Source: Nocardioides sp. R-C-SC26 (GTDB lineage Bacteria > Actinomycetota > Actinomycetes > Propionibacteriales > Nocardioidaceae). From it: a stretch of DNA of 64,000 nucleotides. The notes under the pieces were generated by a model, which ran no database searches, was not told the origin of the DNA, and saw only the letters and a list, made by a program, of their open reading frames with translations. Shown piece by piece: positions 8,751-17,403 of this stretch. Within the stretch, counting starts at the first letter, position 1; each line of letters starts with the position of its first letter. The position numbers and the translations under genes were made by a program. The stretch is from contig NZ_JAHRHK010000005.1 in the NCBI RefSeq assembly GCF_021246465.1, positions 42,958 to 106,957 of the forward strand, read 5' to 3'.

Positions 8751-10522
8751 CCTCACCCGAGGAGCCCGGAGCCGGCGTCCCTGCGGACTCGCCCGATCCC
8801 GTCGAGCCCATCGACCCCGGCGACCCGGCGGAGACCGTGGGAGCGGACAGCCCGAGCCTGCTCGGCTCGAGCGCGGTGATGGCGGCGGGCACGCTGATCT
8901 CACGGCTCAGCGGGTTCCTGCGCTCGGCCCTGCTCATGGTGGCGCTCGGCAACGTGCTGCACGCGGACCTGTTCAACATCGCCAACACCGTCCCGAACAT
9001 GCTCTACATCCTGCTGGCGGGCGGCGTCTTCAACGCGGTGCTCGTGCCGCAGCTGGTGCGCGCGATGCGCGAGGACGCCGACGGCGGCGAGGCCTACACC
9101 CAGCGGGTCGTCACCGCTGCCGGGCTCTTCCTCCTCGTGGTCACCGTCGCGCTGGTGGTCTTCGCACCCCAGGTGATGTCGCTCTACCTCGACGAGCGGT
9201 TCGACGCCCCCGACCGCGCAGCACACGTCGAGTCGGTCGTCCGGTTCGCCCAGTACTGCCTCCCGCAGGTGTTCTTCTACGGGATGTTCGTGCTGGTCGG
9301 TCAGATCCTCAACGCCCGAGGACGGTTCGGACCGATGATGTGGGCCCCGATCGCGAACAACGTGATCGCGGTCGGAGTGCTGCTGGTCTACCTGATGGCG
9401 TTCGGCCCCGCCCAGGGCGCGGAGTTGCGCGGGCCGTACAGCCCCGGGCAGGAGGCGGTGCTCGGTCTGGGGTCCACGCTGGGGATCGTCGTCCAGCTCG
9501 CCATCCTGGTTCCGTATCTGCGTCGGGCGGGCTTCCGCTTCCGACCCCGCTTCGACCTGCGCGGGTCCGGTCTGGGGCGCACGGCGCGCCTTGGCGTGTG
9601 GACGATCCTCTTCGTCGTCGTCAACCAGATCGCCTACACCGTCGTGGTGCGTCTGGCCTCCAGCGGTACCGCGGACGGCGGCGACGGCACCGGCTACACG
9701 GTCTACTCCTTCGTCTTCCTGATCGTGATGGTGCCGCACTCGGTGATCACGGTCTCGCTCGCGACGGCGGCCCTGCCACGACTCTCGGCGCTCGCGGCGG
9801 GTGACGACCGCAGCGGTCTGGCGCACACGCTGGCCGACACGCTGCGCACGACCCTCGTCGTGATCGTCTGGTTCGCCGGACTGCTGCCGTTCGTGGCCGA
9901 CGACGTCGCCAACGTGATCTGGAACCACGGGCCGGAGTCGGCGGGCTACACCCAGTACGTGCCGACCCTGATGCTGTTCGGCCCAGGCCTGGTGATGTTC
10001 ACCGTGCACTACCTGGTGCTGCGCGGCTTCTACGCCCTCGAGCAGACCCGCACGGTGTTCTGGATCCAGTGCATCGTCGCCTCGACCAACATCGCCGCGG
10101 CGATCGTGCTGGTCTCGGTGACCTCCGACCGCTGGACGGCCCCCGCCCTCGCGCTGGCCTACGGCGTCTCCTACGCCGTCGGCTCGGCCGTCTCCTATCG
10201 CGTGCTGGCGGGCCGTCTCGGTGGGCTGGAGAGTCGGCGCACGCTCCGCTTCGCCGTGCGGCTGGCCGTGGCGGTCGCGGTGTCCTCGGCCCTGGCCGCG
10301 CTCATCGCCGGTGTCCTCGCCGAGTGGGGCAGCGCCCCGTGGTGGGTGCTGGCGGGCCTGCGCGGCGGCCTCGTCGCGCTGGTCGCGCTCGGCGGTCTGC
10401 TGCTGGCCGCGCGCACGTTGCACCTGCGCGAGGTGACCGATGTGGTCGACGTCGTGGCGCGGCGCCTCGCTCGCGGGCGAGGAGGAAACACCGGGCGCGG
10501 TGGGCGCCGCGCTCTACGATGA
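8747..10522 (+). CDS. murJ: Lipid II flippase MurJ (MviN)
   Basis: 591-residue polytopic membrane protein of the MVF/MOP family that moves lipid II across the membrane for peptidoglycan synthesis. After a cytoplasmic Pro/Glu-rich N-terminal tail of about 45 residues come some 14 hydrophobic segments, opening with the family signature SRLSGFLRSALLMVALG and NIANTVPNMLYILLAGGVFNA. Unlike mycobacterial MviN it ends right after the last membrane segments (REVTDVVDVVARRLARG); the cytoplasmic pseudokinase and outside sugar-binding-like domain are encoded by the next gene instead. The GTG start overlaps the upstream stop. A long open frame continues upstream antisense to cca, but it is a GC-bias artefact. 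Confidence 0.95.
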   Translation: MTSPEEPGAGVPADSPDPVEPIDPGDPAETVGADSPSLLGSSAVMAAGTLISRLSGFLRSALLMVALGNVLHADLFNIANTVPNMLYILLAGGVFNAVLVPQLVRAMREDADGGEAYTQRVVTAAGLFLLVVTVALVVFAPQVMSLYLDERFDAPDRAAHVESVVRFAQYCLPQVFFYGMFVLVGQILNARGRFGPMMWAPIANNVIAVGVLLVYLMAFGPAQGAELRGPYSPGQEAVLGLGSTLGIVVQLAILVPYLRRAGFRFRPRFDLRGSGLGRTARLGVWTILFVVVNQIAYTVVVRLASSGTADGGDGTGYTVYSFVFLIVMVPHSVITVSLATAALPRLSALAAGDDRSGLAHTLADTLRTTLVVIVWFAGLLPFVADDVANVIWNHGPESAGYTQYVPTLMLFGPGLVMFTVHYLVLRGFYALEQTRTVFWIQCIVASTNIAAAIVLVSVTSDRWTAPALALAYGVSYAVGSAVSYRVLAGRLGGLESRRTLRFAVRLAVAVAVSSALAALIAGVLAEWGSAPWWVLAGLRGGLVALVALGGLLLAARTLHLREVTDVVDVVARRLARGRGGNTGRGGRRALR

Positions 10523-10561
10523 CCTGACTGCCCGATTCGCGGTCTCGATCCAGGAGTCCAG

Positions 10562-12460
10562 GTGCCCACCAGCAACAGGCCCGGCGACGTGCTCGCCGAC
10601 CGCTACCGCTTGGTGGACCTGCTCAGCGAAAGCGGCGGCGGCCGCTTCTGGCGTGCGCACGACCGGATGCTCGAGCGCTACGTCGCGATCCACGTCATCG
10701 CCGAGGACGACGCGCGCGCCCCGCAGTTCATGGATGCTGCGCGCCGCTCGGCCACCGTGCTCGACCGGCGCATCCTGCGGGTGCTCGACGCCGACCACGC
10801 CGACGGCATGTGCTTCGTCGTCAACGAGTGGGGGTGGGGCACCAGCCTCGACGTCGTGGCGAACAACTCCGGTCCGCTCGGACCGCGGCGGGCCGCCTGG
10901 GTGGTGAGCGAGGTCGCCGACTCGCTGACCACCGCCCACGCGGCCGGAGTCGGCCACGGTCGCCTCAATCCGGAGAACGTCCTGATCGACGCAGGCGGCG
11001 GTCTGCACATCATCGGCTTCTGCATCGACGCCGCCCTGCACGGTGTGGACGCCGACGGCGCGCTCGAGCGCGACATCCACGACGTCGCTGGCCTCCTCTA
11101 CTGCGCGCTCACCGCCAAGTGGCCCGGCAGGTCGGGCTCCCTGGTCGCCCAAGCGCCGTCGGTGCACGGCCAGGTGCTGCGACCACGGCAGGTCCGCGCG
11201 GGCGTGCCCCGCCAGCTCGACGCGCTGTGCGAGGCCGTGCTCACCGCGCAGCCGCACGAGCGGATCCCGTCGATGCGCGCGATCCGCGACGAGCTGCGCG
11301 ACTTCGTCGGCGACGCCACCGGCGTCGCCCAGGCCCTGGCGGCCAGCGTCCCGCGGATGCAGGCCGACGAGGGCGAGCAGATCGTGCTCCCCCCGGTGCC
11401 AGAGGTGCTGCCCCACGACTCACCCGAGGCCGCCGGCATGCGCGACGTCCTCGACACCGACCAGCCCCCCCTCGACCGCGGCACCGCCTCGTTCACCGAC
11501 ACCGGCACCGGGGCACTCTCCGTGTCGGACGCCGCGCCGGCCTCGGCCGAGGTCGACGTCCCGACCGAGGCGGGCCTGCCGATCTTCGGTGACGAGGACG
11601 ACGTCAGCTGGCTGGAGCGGCGCACCTCCCCGGTGCCCCCGCCGCCGCCGTTCGAGGAGCCGCCCGAGCGTCCCCTCTTCGCCCCCACCCCGACCGACGG
11701 CGGTCCCGCGCGCAAGCCGCGCGAGGGTGCGACGCCCCCCACCGGCATCCGTCCCGACGACGAGCACTGGCCCTTCGGGCCCGAGGCCCAGCGAGGGCGT
11801 CCGGCCACCCGACCACGCCCGCCCGCGCCGGTTGCCCTGCCCGGCGGCGTCCCCGGGCGCTCCTGGCAACGTCTCGCCGGCGTCCTGCTCGTCGTCCTCC
11901 TGCTGGCTGTGGCACTGGTCGTCGCGCTCACCCTGCGCGGCGGCGAGTCGCCCGAGGAACCTTCCGCCACGCCGTCGGGCAGCTCGTCGCAGGCGCCGGC
12001 TCCGGTGCTGGAGGGCCTCAGCGTCACTGTCCTGGATCCGCTCGGCACCGACGGGGGTGTCGAGAACGACGACCAGGCACCCAACGCCGTCGACGGCGAC
12101 CCCGCCACCACGTGGTCGACGCAGGGCTACAACGACCAGCTCGGGCCGCCGCCCGGGCTGAAGACCGGCGTCGGTCTCGTCGTCGACCTCGGCGGCAGCC
12201 ACGACGTCACCTCAGTCGAGCTCGCGTTCGCGACGTCACCGACGTCGGCCACCGTGTTCGCCGCCGACGTGCCGCCCGCCCAGGTCGACGACATCACCGC
12301 CATCGGCAGCGGCACCGCCGAGAACGGATCGCTCACCGTCACCCCCGGCGAGGGCGTCTCGGCGTCCTACCTCGTCATCTGGCTGACGGCGCTTCCGCTG
12401 GACCCGAGCGACAACCGCTACCGCGGTCAGCTCGCCGAGGTGGTCGTCCGTGGTCGCTGA
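10562..12460 (+). CDS. Stand-alone MurJ-type pseudokinase with outside discoidin-like domain
   Basis: 632 residues. The N-terminal protein-kinase fold (residues about 10-260) has lost catalysis: the ATP-binding Lys of VAIK is His44, HRDxKxxN reads HGRLNPEN (132-139) and DFG reads IGF (151-153). A Pro-rich linker (about 370-430), one membrane segment (about 440-460) and an outside module with discoidin/F5-8-like features (DGDPATTWST) follow. In Mycobacterium tuberculosis the same two domains are fused to MviN; there PknB phosphorylates the pseudokinase, which recruits FhaA to slow peptidoglycan synthesis. The presence of pknB and fhaA near 50-58 kb supports the same role here. GTG start with an AGGAG ribosome site just upstream. 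Confidence 0.88.
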   Translation: MPTSNRPGDVLADRYRLVDLLSESGGGRFWRAHDRMLERYVAIHVIAEDDARAPQFMDAARRSATVLDRRILRVLDADHADGMCFVVNEWGWGTSLDVVANNSGPLGPRRAAWVVSEVADSLTTAHAAGVGHGRLNPENVLIDAGGGLHIIGFCIDAALHGVDADGALERDIHDVAGLLYCALTAKWPGRSGSLVAQAPSVHGQVLRPRQVRAGVPRQLDALCEAVLTAQPHERIPSMRAIRDELRDFVGDATGVAQALAASVPRMQADEGEQIVLPPVPEVLPHDSPEAAGMRDVLDTDQPPLDRGTASFTDTGTGALSVSDAAPASAEVDVPTEAGLPIFGDEDDVSWLERRTSPVPPPPPFEEPPERPLFAPTPTDGGPARKPREGATPPTGIRPDDEHWPFGPEAQRGRPATRPRPPAPVALPGGVPGRSWQRLAGVLLVVLLLAVALVVALTLRGGESPEEPSATPSGSSSQAPAPVLEGLSVTVLDPLGTDGGVENDDQAPNAVDGDPATTWSTQGYNDQLGPPPGLKTGVGLVVDLGGSHDVTSVELAFATSPTSATVFAADVPPAQVDDITAIGSGTAENGSLTVTPGEGVSASYLVIWLTALPLDPSDNRYRGQLAEVVVRGR

Positions 12461-13319
12461 GACGCCCGGTGTGGAGGGTGAGGTGGCCGAGGAGGGCACC
12501 GGTGCCGGCGACGCCCACGCGCCCCCGACGTCGTCGGGCGCGCGCCCCGGGGGTGCGGGCGCCGGCCCGACCAGCGAGACTTCGCCGGTGCCCGTGTCCG
12601 CCGAGTCTCCGAGGGCCTCGGATGGGTCCCGGGTCGCTACCGAGCCCGGACAGCGCAGCGACGCCGAGCTGATCGCCTGTCACGTCGCGGGCGACGCCGA
12701 CGCGTTCGGTGAGCTCTTCGCTCGGCATCGTGACCGATTGTGGGCCGTCGCTCTGCGCACGATGGGGCACCCGGAGGACGCCGCCGACGGACTCCAGGAC
12801 GCGATGGTGGCCGCCTACCGCCGCGCCGGCTCCTTCCGCGGCGACGCCGCGGTCACCACCTGGCTGCACCGCATCGTCGTGAACTCCTGCCTCGACCGGC
12901 TCCGAGCAGCACGCGTCCGTCGAGCCGAGCCGCTGCCGGACGACCTCGAGGAGTACGGCGAGCGCGGTGGGCTCGTCACCGGTGCCGCCGAGAGTCGCGG
13001 AGGCGACCCCGTTCGCGCCGCGGAGAGCTCCGAGCAGCGCACCCGTGTACTCACCGCGCTGAGCACACTGCCCGCCGACCAGCGTGCGGCGATCGTGCTC
13101 GTCGACATGGAGGGCTACTCCGTCGCCGAGGTCGCCGAGATCCTCGAGTGCGCGGTCGGTACCGTGAAGTCGCGATGCTCTCGCGGTCGGGCGCGGCTGG
13201 CGTCGCTCCTGGCCGACCTCGTCGGCCCGGAGCGGGTGGACGGCGATCCGGAGCGGAACCAACCAGCCCGGCGAGACGTCCCATCCGCACAGGCTCCGCG
13301 CGGGCCACCCGTGGTCTGA
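12450..13319 (+). CDS. sigM: ECF RNA polymerase sigma factor, SigM type
   Basis: Up to 289 residues. Sigma region 2 (about residues 78-150: DAFGELFARHRDRLW, WLHRIVVNSCLDRLR) directs -10 recognition. Region 4 (about 190-245: LPADQRAAIVLVDMEGYSVAEVAEIL, GTVKSR) recognises the -35. The start is uncertain: the GTG at 12450 overlaps the pseudokinase stop by 11 bases and gives a disordered Gly/Pro-rich extension of about 70 residues. GTG codons at 12471 or 12594 would shorten it towards the usual ECF length of near 200. Position between mviN and trxB matches mycobacterial sigM. The next gene is its likely anti-sigma factor. A GGAAC-N17-CGTC motif in the 3' end suggests autocontrol. Confidence 0.9.
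   Translation: MVAETPGVEGEVAEEGTGAGDAHAPPTSSGARPGGAGAGPTSETSPVPVSAESPRASDGSRVATEPGQRSDAELIACHVAGDADAFGELFARHRDRLWAVALRTMGHPEDAADGLQDAMVAAYRRAGSFRGDAAVTTWLHRIVVNSCLDRLRAARVRRAEPLPDDLEEYGERGGLVTGAAESRGGDPVRAAESSEQRTRVLTALSTLPADQRAAIVLVDMEGYSVAEVAEILECAVGTVKSRCSRGRARLASLLADLVGPERVDGDPERNQPARRDVPSAQAPRGPPVV
13255..13280 (+). promoter_or_regulatory. SigM-type promoter inside the sigM 3' end
   Basis: GGAAC at 13255-13259 is followed after 17 bases by CGTC (13277-13280). The published mycobacterial SigM consensus is GGAAC-N16/18-CGTC. Transcription from here would start near 13290 and read the anti-sigma gene at 13414. The match is short and could be chance in coding DNA. Confidence 0.4.
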
Positions 13320-13413
13320 GAGCGGCGTCACGCCGCGGTGATCCGGGTCGCCTCGCGCTACCCCGCCGTCCTACCCGAAGCACGTCACCCCACCCCGTCT
13401 GGAGAGCAGCCCC

Positions 13414-14244
13414 GTGTCCGAGAGCCCGTCCCGCGAGCAGCGCGAAGAGCGCCTGCGCCGGTTGCTGGCTCAGGCACGCCATGACGACCCGATGCCCGAC
13501 GACGTCGCCTCGCGGCTCGACCGCGTCCTGGAACGCCTGGCCGCCGAGGAGCCGCCCCGCGACGAGCACGACGTCGTCGAGCTCGCCGCACGACGTCGTC
13601 AGCGGGTGACGGCGCTGCTCGTGGCCGCGGCCGCCGTGGTGGTCGTCGGGGTCGGCGTCGGCAGCGCCGTCCGCCCGGACTCGGACTCCGCCGACGTCGC
13701 CTCGGCGACCGGTGGGGCGCCTGAGGAGGAGGTCGCGAACGCGGAGAGCTTCGCGAGCGACTCCACCGCCCGGTCCGATCTCGGCGACACGACGCCGAAG
13801 ACCGACGAGGACGGAGCAGGCGACAGCGGTGGCGGGTCTTCGTCCTACAGCGCGGAGGACCCCAGTGCGCTGTCGGCGCCGCAGACTGCGCCGGACGGCT
13901 CGTCGTCGCTCCAGGGTGGTCCGACTGCCGGGACCACCTCCAGCGGGAGCTCGGGCCGGGTGGTGCGCCTGACCCGTGCCACGTTCACCCTCAAGGTGCG
14001 CCGGCTCGCGGGCCGCGTGCCGAGCGACGTCGCGCGGAGCCGGGGCACGACTCCGTCCTCGCCCGATTTCGTGTGCGCCGGTGCCCCGTGGGGCCCGGGT
14101 GTGCTCGTCGCCGCCCTCTACGGCGACATCCCGACTGTCCTGGCGCTGCGCCCCACGACGGGCCGGACCAGGACGGTCGAGCTGCTCCAGTGCGGGAGCG
14201 GAGCGGTCCTCCGCTCACTCGTGGTGCCCGTCGACGGTGGTTGA
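13414..14244 (+). CDS. Putative membrane anti-sigma factor for SigM
   Basis: 276 residues: a cytoplasmic helical N-terminus (1-62, rich in Arg/Glu), one membrane segment (about 65-85, VTALLVAAAAVVVVGVGVG) and an outside part made of a Ser/Gly/Asp-rich linker plus a small C-terminal domain with two cysteines. The layout fits transmembrane anti-sigma factors (RsmA/Rv3912 in mycobacteria), which hold an ECF sigma factor until an outside signal. No HxxxCxxC zinc anti-sigma motif is visible, so the assignment rests mostly on topology and on following sigM by 94 bp. GTG start with a GGAGA ribosome site about eight bases upstream. Confidence 0.75.
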   Translation: MSESPSREQREERLRRLLAQARHDDPMPDDVASRLDRVLERLAAEEPPRDEHDVVELAARRRQRVTALLVAAAAVVVVGVGVGSAVRPDSDSADVASATGGAPEEEVANAESFASDSTARSDLGDTTPKTDEDGAGDSGGGSSSYSAEDPSALSAPQTAPDGSSSLQGGPTAGTTSSGSSGRVVRLTRATFTLKVRRLAGRVPSDVARSRGTTPSSPDFVCAGAPWGPGVLVAALYGDIPTVLALRPTTGRTRTVELLQCGSGAVLRSLVVPVDGG

Positions 14245-14250
14245 GGCGGA

Positions 14251-14395
14251 AGTCTCGACAAGCTCGACCACCGGGTCGGTCATCGAGCCTGTCGAGATCG
14301 GGTGAGGGTCCCGACGAGCTCGACCACCGGGTCGGTCATCGAGCCTGTCGAGATCGGGTGAGGGTTTCGACGAGCTCGACCGCCGGTGGTGGGGA
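14251..14395. repeat. 56-bp tandem repeat, about 2.4 copies, built of palindromic units
   Basis: Units begin near 14261, 14317 and 14373 with an exact 56-base period. Each unit contains AAGCTCGAC or GAGCTCGAC, then CACCGGGTCGGTCATCGAGC and CTGTCGAGATCGGGTGAGGG, so each can fold on itself. The third copy is cut short. The unit belongs to the same family as the hairpin at 3307. The array fills the gap between the anti-sigma gene and the trxB promoter and may end transcription of the sigM operon. Confidence 0.85.
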
Positions 14396-14418
14396 ATCGC
14401 GCTCGCCTACGATCGGTT
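14392..14418 (+). promoter_or_regulatory. SigR/SigH-type promoter of trxB
   Basis: GGGAAT (14392-14397) is followed after 18 bases by GTT (14416-14418), matching the GGAAT-N18-GTT consensus of the thiol-stress sigma factor SigR of Streptomyces and SigH of mycobacteria, whose classical targets include trxBA. A TACGAT -10 (14408-14413) overlaps and could serve a housekeeping sigma. Confidence 0.6.
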
Positions 14419-14492
14419 GAACCGGACGCGACGACGCCTCCCGTCGCGCGTCACGATCCCACCGAATCATCGTCCACGTCTGGAAGGGCTCC

Positions 14493-15458
14493 ATGTCCGA
14501 GATCCGCAACGTCATCATCGTCGGCTCCGGCCCGTCTGGTTACACCGCAGCGGTGTACGCCGCGCGTGCCAGCCTGGCCCCCCTGGTGTTCGAAGGGTCG
14601 GTCACCGCCGGCGGTGCGCTGATGAACACCACCGAGGTGGAGAACTTCCCGGGCTTCCGCGACGGCATCATGGGTCCGGCGCTGATGGACGAGATGCGCG
14701 CGCAGGCCGAGCGATTCGGTGCCGAGCTGGTCTCCGACGACATCGTCGAGATGGACCTCACCGGCGCTGTGAAGATCGTCAAGACGGCCACGGACACCTT
14801 CAGCGCCCACACCGTGATCCTCGCGACCGGCTCGGGCTACCGGAAGCTGGGTCTGCCCGACGAGGAGCGGCTCTCCGGTCGCGGTGTCTCCTGGTGTGCC
14901 ACCTGCGACGGCTTCTTCTTCCGCGAGCAGCACATCGCCGTCGTGGGCGGTGGCGACTCGGCCGTCGAGGAGGCCACCTTCCTGACCCGGTTCGGGTCGA
15001 AGGTCTCCATGATTGTGCGGCGTGACGAGCTGCGTGCCTCCAAGATCATGCAGGAGCGCGCGTTCGCCGACCCCAAGCTCGACATCATCTGGAACTCCGA
15101 GGTCGCCACGATCAACGGTGCCGACAACCTCGAGTCGGTGACTCTGCGTGACACCGTCACCGGGGAGACCCGCGATCTCGACGCGACCGGTCTGTTCATC
15201 GCGATCGGCCATGACCCGCGCTCGGAGCTGCTCACCGGTCAGGTCGATCTCGACGAGAACGGCTACGTGCTCGTGCAGCACCCGAGCACGGCGACCAACA
15301 TCGCCGGCGTGTTCGCCTGCGGTGACCTGGTCGACCACCACTATCGCCAGGCGATCACCGCCGCCGGTACCGGCTGTGCGGCGGCGCTGGACGCCGAGCG
15401 GTTCCTCGCCGACCTCGAGCACGCGGCGCACGCCGTCTCGGGTTCGGCTACCGCCTGA
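14493..15458 (+). CDS. trxB: Thioredoxin-disulfide reductase
   Basis: 321-residue cytoplasmic flavoenzyme that passes electrons from NADPH through FAD to thioredoxin. FAD-binding [10 protein letters not shown] sits at residues 11-20, the redox-active CATC (Cys135, Cys138) at 135-138, and the NADPH loop [10 protein letters not shown] near 155. Length is normal. ATG start. A SigR-type promoter lies about 75 bp upstream, predicting induction by disulfide stress. It pairs with trxA 94 bp downstream, as in mycobacterial trxB2-trxC. The long upstream gap with tandem repeats separates it from the sigM operon. Confidence 0.96.
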   Translation: MSEIRNVIIVGSGPSGYTAAVYAARASLAPLVFEGSVTAGGALMNTTEVENFPGFRDGIMGPALMDEMRAQAERFGAELVSDDIVEMDLTGAVKIVKTATDTFSAHTVILATGSGYRKLGLPDEERLSGRGVSWCATCDGFFFREQHIAVVGGGDSAVEEATFLTRFGSKVSMIVRRDELRASKIMQERAFADPKLDIIWNSEVATINGADNLESVTLRDTVTGETRDLDATGLFIAIGHDPRSELLTGQVDLDENGYVLVQHPSTATNIAGVFACGDLVDHHYRQAITAAGTGCAAALDAERFLADLEHAAHAVSGSATA

Positions 15459-15464
15459 CCGATC

Positions 15465-15491
15465 GGGAACACCGGCCGCCGGCGTGGTGTT
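15465..15491 (+). promoter_or_regulatory. Second SigR/SigH-type promoter, upstream of trxA
   Basis: GGGAAC (15465-15470), 18 bases, then GTT (15489-15491): again the thiol-stress consensus with exact spacing. The same stretch is a partial inverted repeat (GAACACC ... GGTGTTC), so a weak terminator after trxB is an alternative reading. Confidence 0.5.
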
Positions 15492-15552
15492 CACTTCATA
15501 CAGACCTCCGCGTTCCGCATCGGCGGCACGCACGACCGAAGGGAATGGTCCC

Positions 15553-15879
15553 GTGGGCAACATCGCAGCCGTCACCGATGCCGAGTTCGACGCACAGGTG
15601 CTGAAGTCCGACAAGCCGGTCCTGGTGGACTTCTGGGCCGAGTGGTGCGGGCCGTGCCGCCAGGTCGCACCGATCCTCGACGAGATCGCCGGCGAGCACG
15701 GCGAGAAGATCACGTTCTTCAAGATGAACGTCGACGAGAACCCGGTGACGCCGTCCTCCTACCGCGTGACCGGCATCCCGACGATCAACGTCTACTCCGG
15801 TGGCGAGGTCGTCCGCACGATCGTCGGTGCCCGCCCGAAGGCAGCCCTGCTCAAGGAGCTCGAGGAGTTCACCGCCTGA
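15553..15879 (+). CDS. trxA: Thioredoxin
   Basis: 108-residue thioredoxin, the protein disulfide reductant fed by TrxB. The active site WCGPC lies at residues 31-35 inside VDFWAEWCGPCRQ, and the cis-proline motif GIPTINVY follows near residue 72. The start chosen is GTG at 15553, with AAGGGA about nine bases upstream; longer readings run back through trxB and were rejected. It may be transcribed both with trxB and from its own SigR-like site. Confidence 0.96.
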   Translation: MGNIAAVTDAEFDAQVLKSDKPVLVDFWAEWCGPCRQVAPILDEIAGEHGEKITFFKMNVDENPVTPSSYRVTGIPTINVYSGGEVVRTIVGARPKAALLKELEEFTA

Positions 15880-15921
15880 GTCGACCTCGCGTCGCGCAGG
15901 GTCGCTGCCTCGCAGCGCATC

Positions 15922-15952
15922 GAGAGGGCCGGGGGTCACCCCCGGCCCTCTC
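15922..15952 (+). terminator. Rho-independent-type hairpin after trxA
   Basis: Perfect 14-base arms (GAGAGGGCCGGGGG at 15922-15935 and its complement at 15939-15952) around a three-base loop, 42 bp after the trxA stop. No long T tract follows, as is common in high-GC actinobacteria. Confidence 0.75.
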
Positions 15953-15960
15953 TGCGTTCA

Positions 15961-15998
15961 TCTACCTGTAGATAAAGCGTTCAATCGCTTTATCGACA
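15961..15998. promoter_or_regulatory. AT-rich palindrome upstream of alaA (site 1 of a pair)
   Basis: GATAAAGCG (15971-15979), a six-base loop, then CGCTTTATC (15986-15994), preceded by a smaller TCTAC-CT-GTAGA inverted repeat (15961-15972). The right half, ATCGCTTTATCGAC, matches the half-site at 18.2 kb in 13 of 14 bases. It could be an operator for a helix-turn-helix regulator or one end of an inserted cassette. Confidence 0.6.
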
Positions 15999-16039
15999 TG
16001 AGGTCCGCGCCGACAAACCGTTCGACCTGACCTGCGAGG

Positions 16040-17263
16040 ATGGCTCTCGTGCGTCAGATCCGCCAGAGCCGCAAGCTGCTCGACGTCCGCTACGACGTGC
16101 GAGGCCCCATTCTCGTCGAGGCCCAGAAGCTCGAGGCGGAGGGCCACCGCATCCTGAAGCTCAACATCGGCAACCCACAGCCCTTCGGCTTCGAGGCACC
16201 GGAGGCGATCCTCGCCGACGTGACCCGGCACCTCCCCGAGTCGCAGGGCTACAGCGACTCCCGTGGGATCTTCTCCGCTCGTACTGCCGTCGCCCAGTAC
16301 TACCAGTCGCGCGGTCTGCGCGACACGCACGTCGACGACGTCTTCATCGGCAACGGCGTCTCCGAGTTGATCTCGTTGGTGCTGCAGGCGTTCCTCGATG
16401 ACGGCAACGAGATCCTCGTGCCCGCCCCGGACTATCCGCTCTGGACCGGGGCGGTGACACTGTGCGGCGGTGTGCCGGTGCACTACCTCTGCGACGAGGC
16501 GAACGACTGGAACCCCGACCTCGCCGACATCGAGTCGAAGATCACCGAGAACACCCAGGCGATCGTCATCATCAACCCGAACAACCCCACCGGCGCGGTC
16601 TACAGCAAGGAGATCGTCGCGGGCCTGGTCGACATCGCCCGGCGCCACGAGCTCGTCGTCCTGGCCGATGAGATCTACGAGAAGATCATCTTCGAGGACG
16701 CCGTCCATCACCACGCAGCGACGGCCGCCGGCAGCGACGTGCTGTGCCTGACCTTCTCCGGCCTGTCCAAGGCGTACCGGGTCTGCGGCTACCGCGCCGG
16801 CTGGGTGATGATCTCGGGCCCCAAGGAGGTCGCCGAGGACTTCCTCGAGGGCCTCACCCTGCTCGCGAACATGCGGATGTGCGCGAACGTGCCGGCCCAG
16901 CACGCGATCCAGACGGCGCTCGGCGGCTACCAGTCGATCGAGGAGTTCATCGGACCAGGTGGTCGCTTCTACGAGCAGAGCATGCTGGCCCACCGGCTCC
17001 TCAACGAGATCCCGGGCGTCTCCTCGGTCAAGCCGATGGGTGCTCTGTACTGCTTCCCGCGGCTCGACCCGGACGTCTACGCCATCGACGACGACGAGGC
17101 GTTCGTGATCGACCTGCTGCGCGCGAAGAAGATCCTGATCACTCATGGCACGGGCTTCAACTGGCCGCGTCCCGACCACTTCCGGCTGGTGACGCTCCCC
17201 GACGTCACCATGCTCGAGGAGGCCATCGGGCGCATCGCGGACTTCCTCGCCACACGACGCTGA
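16040..17263 (+). CDS. alaA: AlaA-type PLP aminotransferase (alanine/aspartate family)
   Basis: 407 residues, class I/II fold-type I aminotransferase; family members make alanine from pyruvate and glutamate. It resembles Escherichia coli AlaA as I recall it, with LKLNIGNP near residue 40, VIINPNNPTGAVYSKE near 176, ALGGYQSIEEFI and the Schiff-base Lys244 in TFSGLSKAYR. The start may instead be GTG at 16049, which sits about ten bases after GAGGA. It follows the trxA terminator and a 24-bp palindrome, and precedes plsC by 140 bp. In mycobacteria this slot between trxA and parB holds cwlM, so the gene pair is a local difference. Cytoplasmic. Confidence 0.92.
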   Translation: MALVRQIRQSRKLLDVRYDVRGPILVEAQKLEAEGHRILKLNIGNPQPFGFEAPEAILADVTRHLPESQGYSDSRGIFSARTAVAQYYQSRGLRDTHVDDVFIGNGVSELISLVLQAFLDDGNEILVPAPDYPLWTGAVTLCGGVPVHYLCDEANDWNPDLADIESKITENTQAIVIINPNNPTGAVYSKEIVAGLVDIARRHELVVLADEIYEKIIFEDAVHHHAATAAGSDVLCLTFSGLSKAYRVCGYRAGWVMISGPKEVAEDFLEGLTLLANMRMCANVPAQHAIQTALGGYQSIEEFIGPGGRFYEQSMLAHRLLNEIPGVSSVKPMGALYCFPRLDPDVYAIDDDEAFVIDLLRAKKILITHGTGFNWPRPDHFRLVTLPDVTMLEEAIGRIADFLATRR

Positions 17264-17403
17264 CGCGACGCCGACGGCCGGTCCTCCGCCGTACGCTGGC
17301 CCGGGCGGCGACGAGTTGCGACGTCGTGTCATCGTCGTCTTCACGTGGACACCGGGTCTCACGTGCGTTGTCGGATCCGCCGCTGCTCTGAGGAGTCCCC
17401 CTG

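Noticed and set aside
14251..14395. Tandem repeats as a CRISPR array
   Set aside because: The 56-bp period is nearly uniform with no unique spacers, and no cas genes are present.
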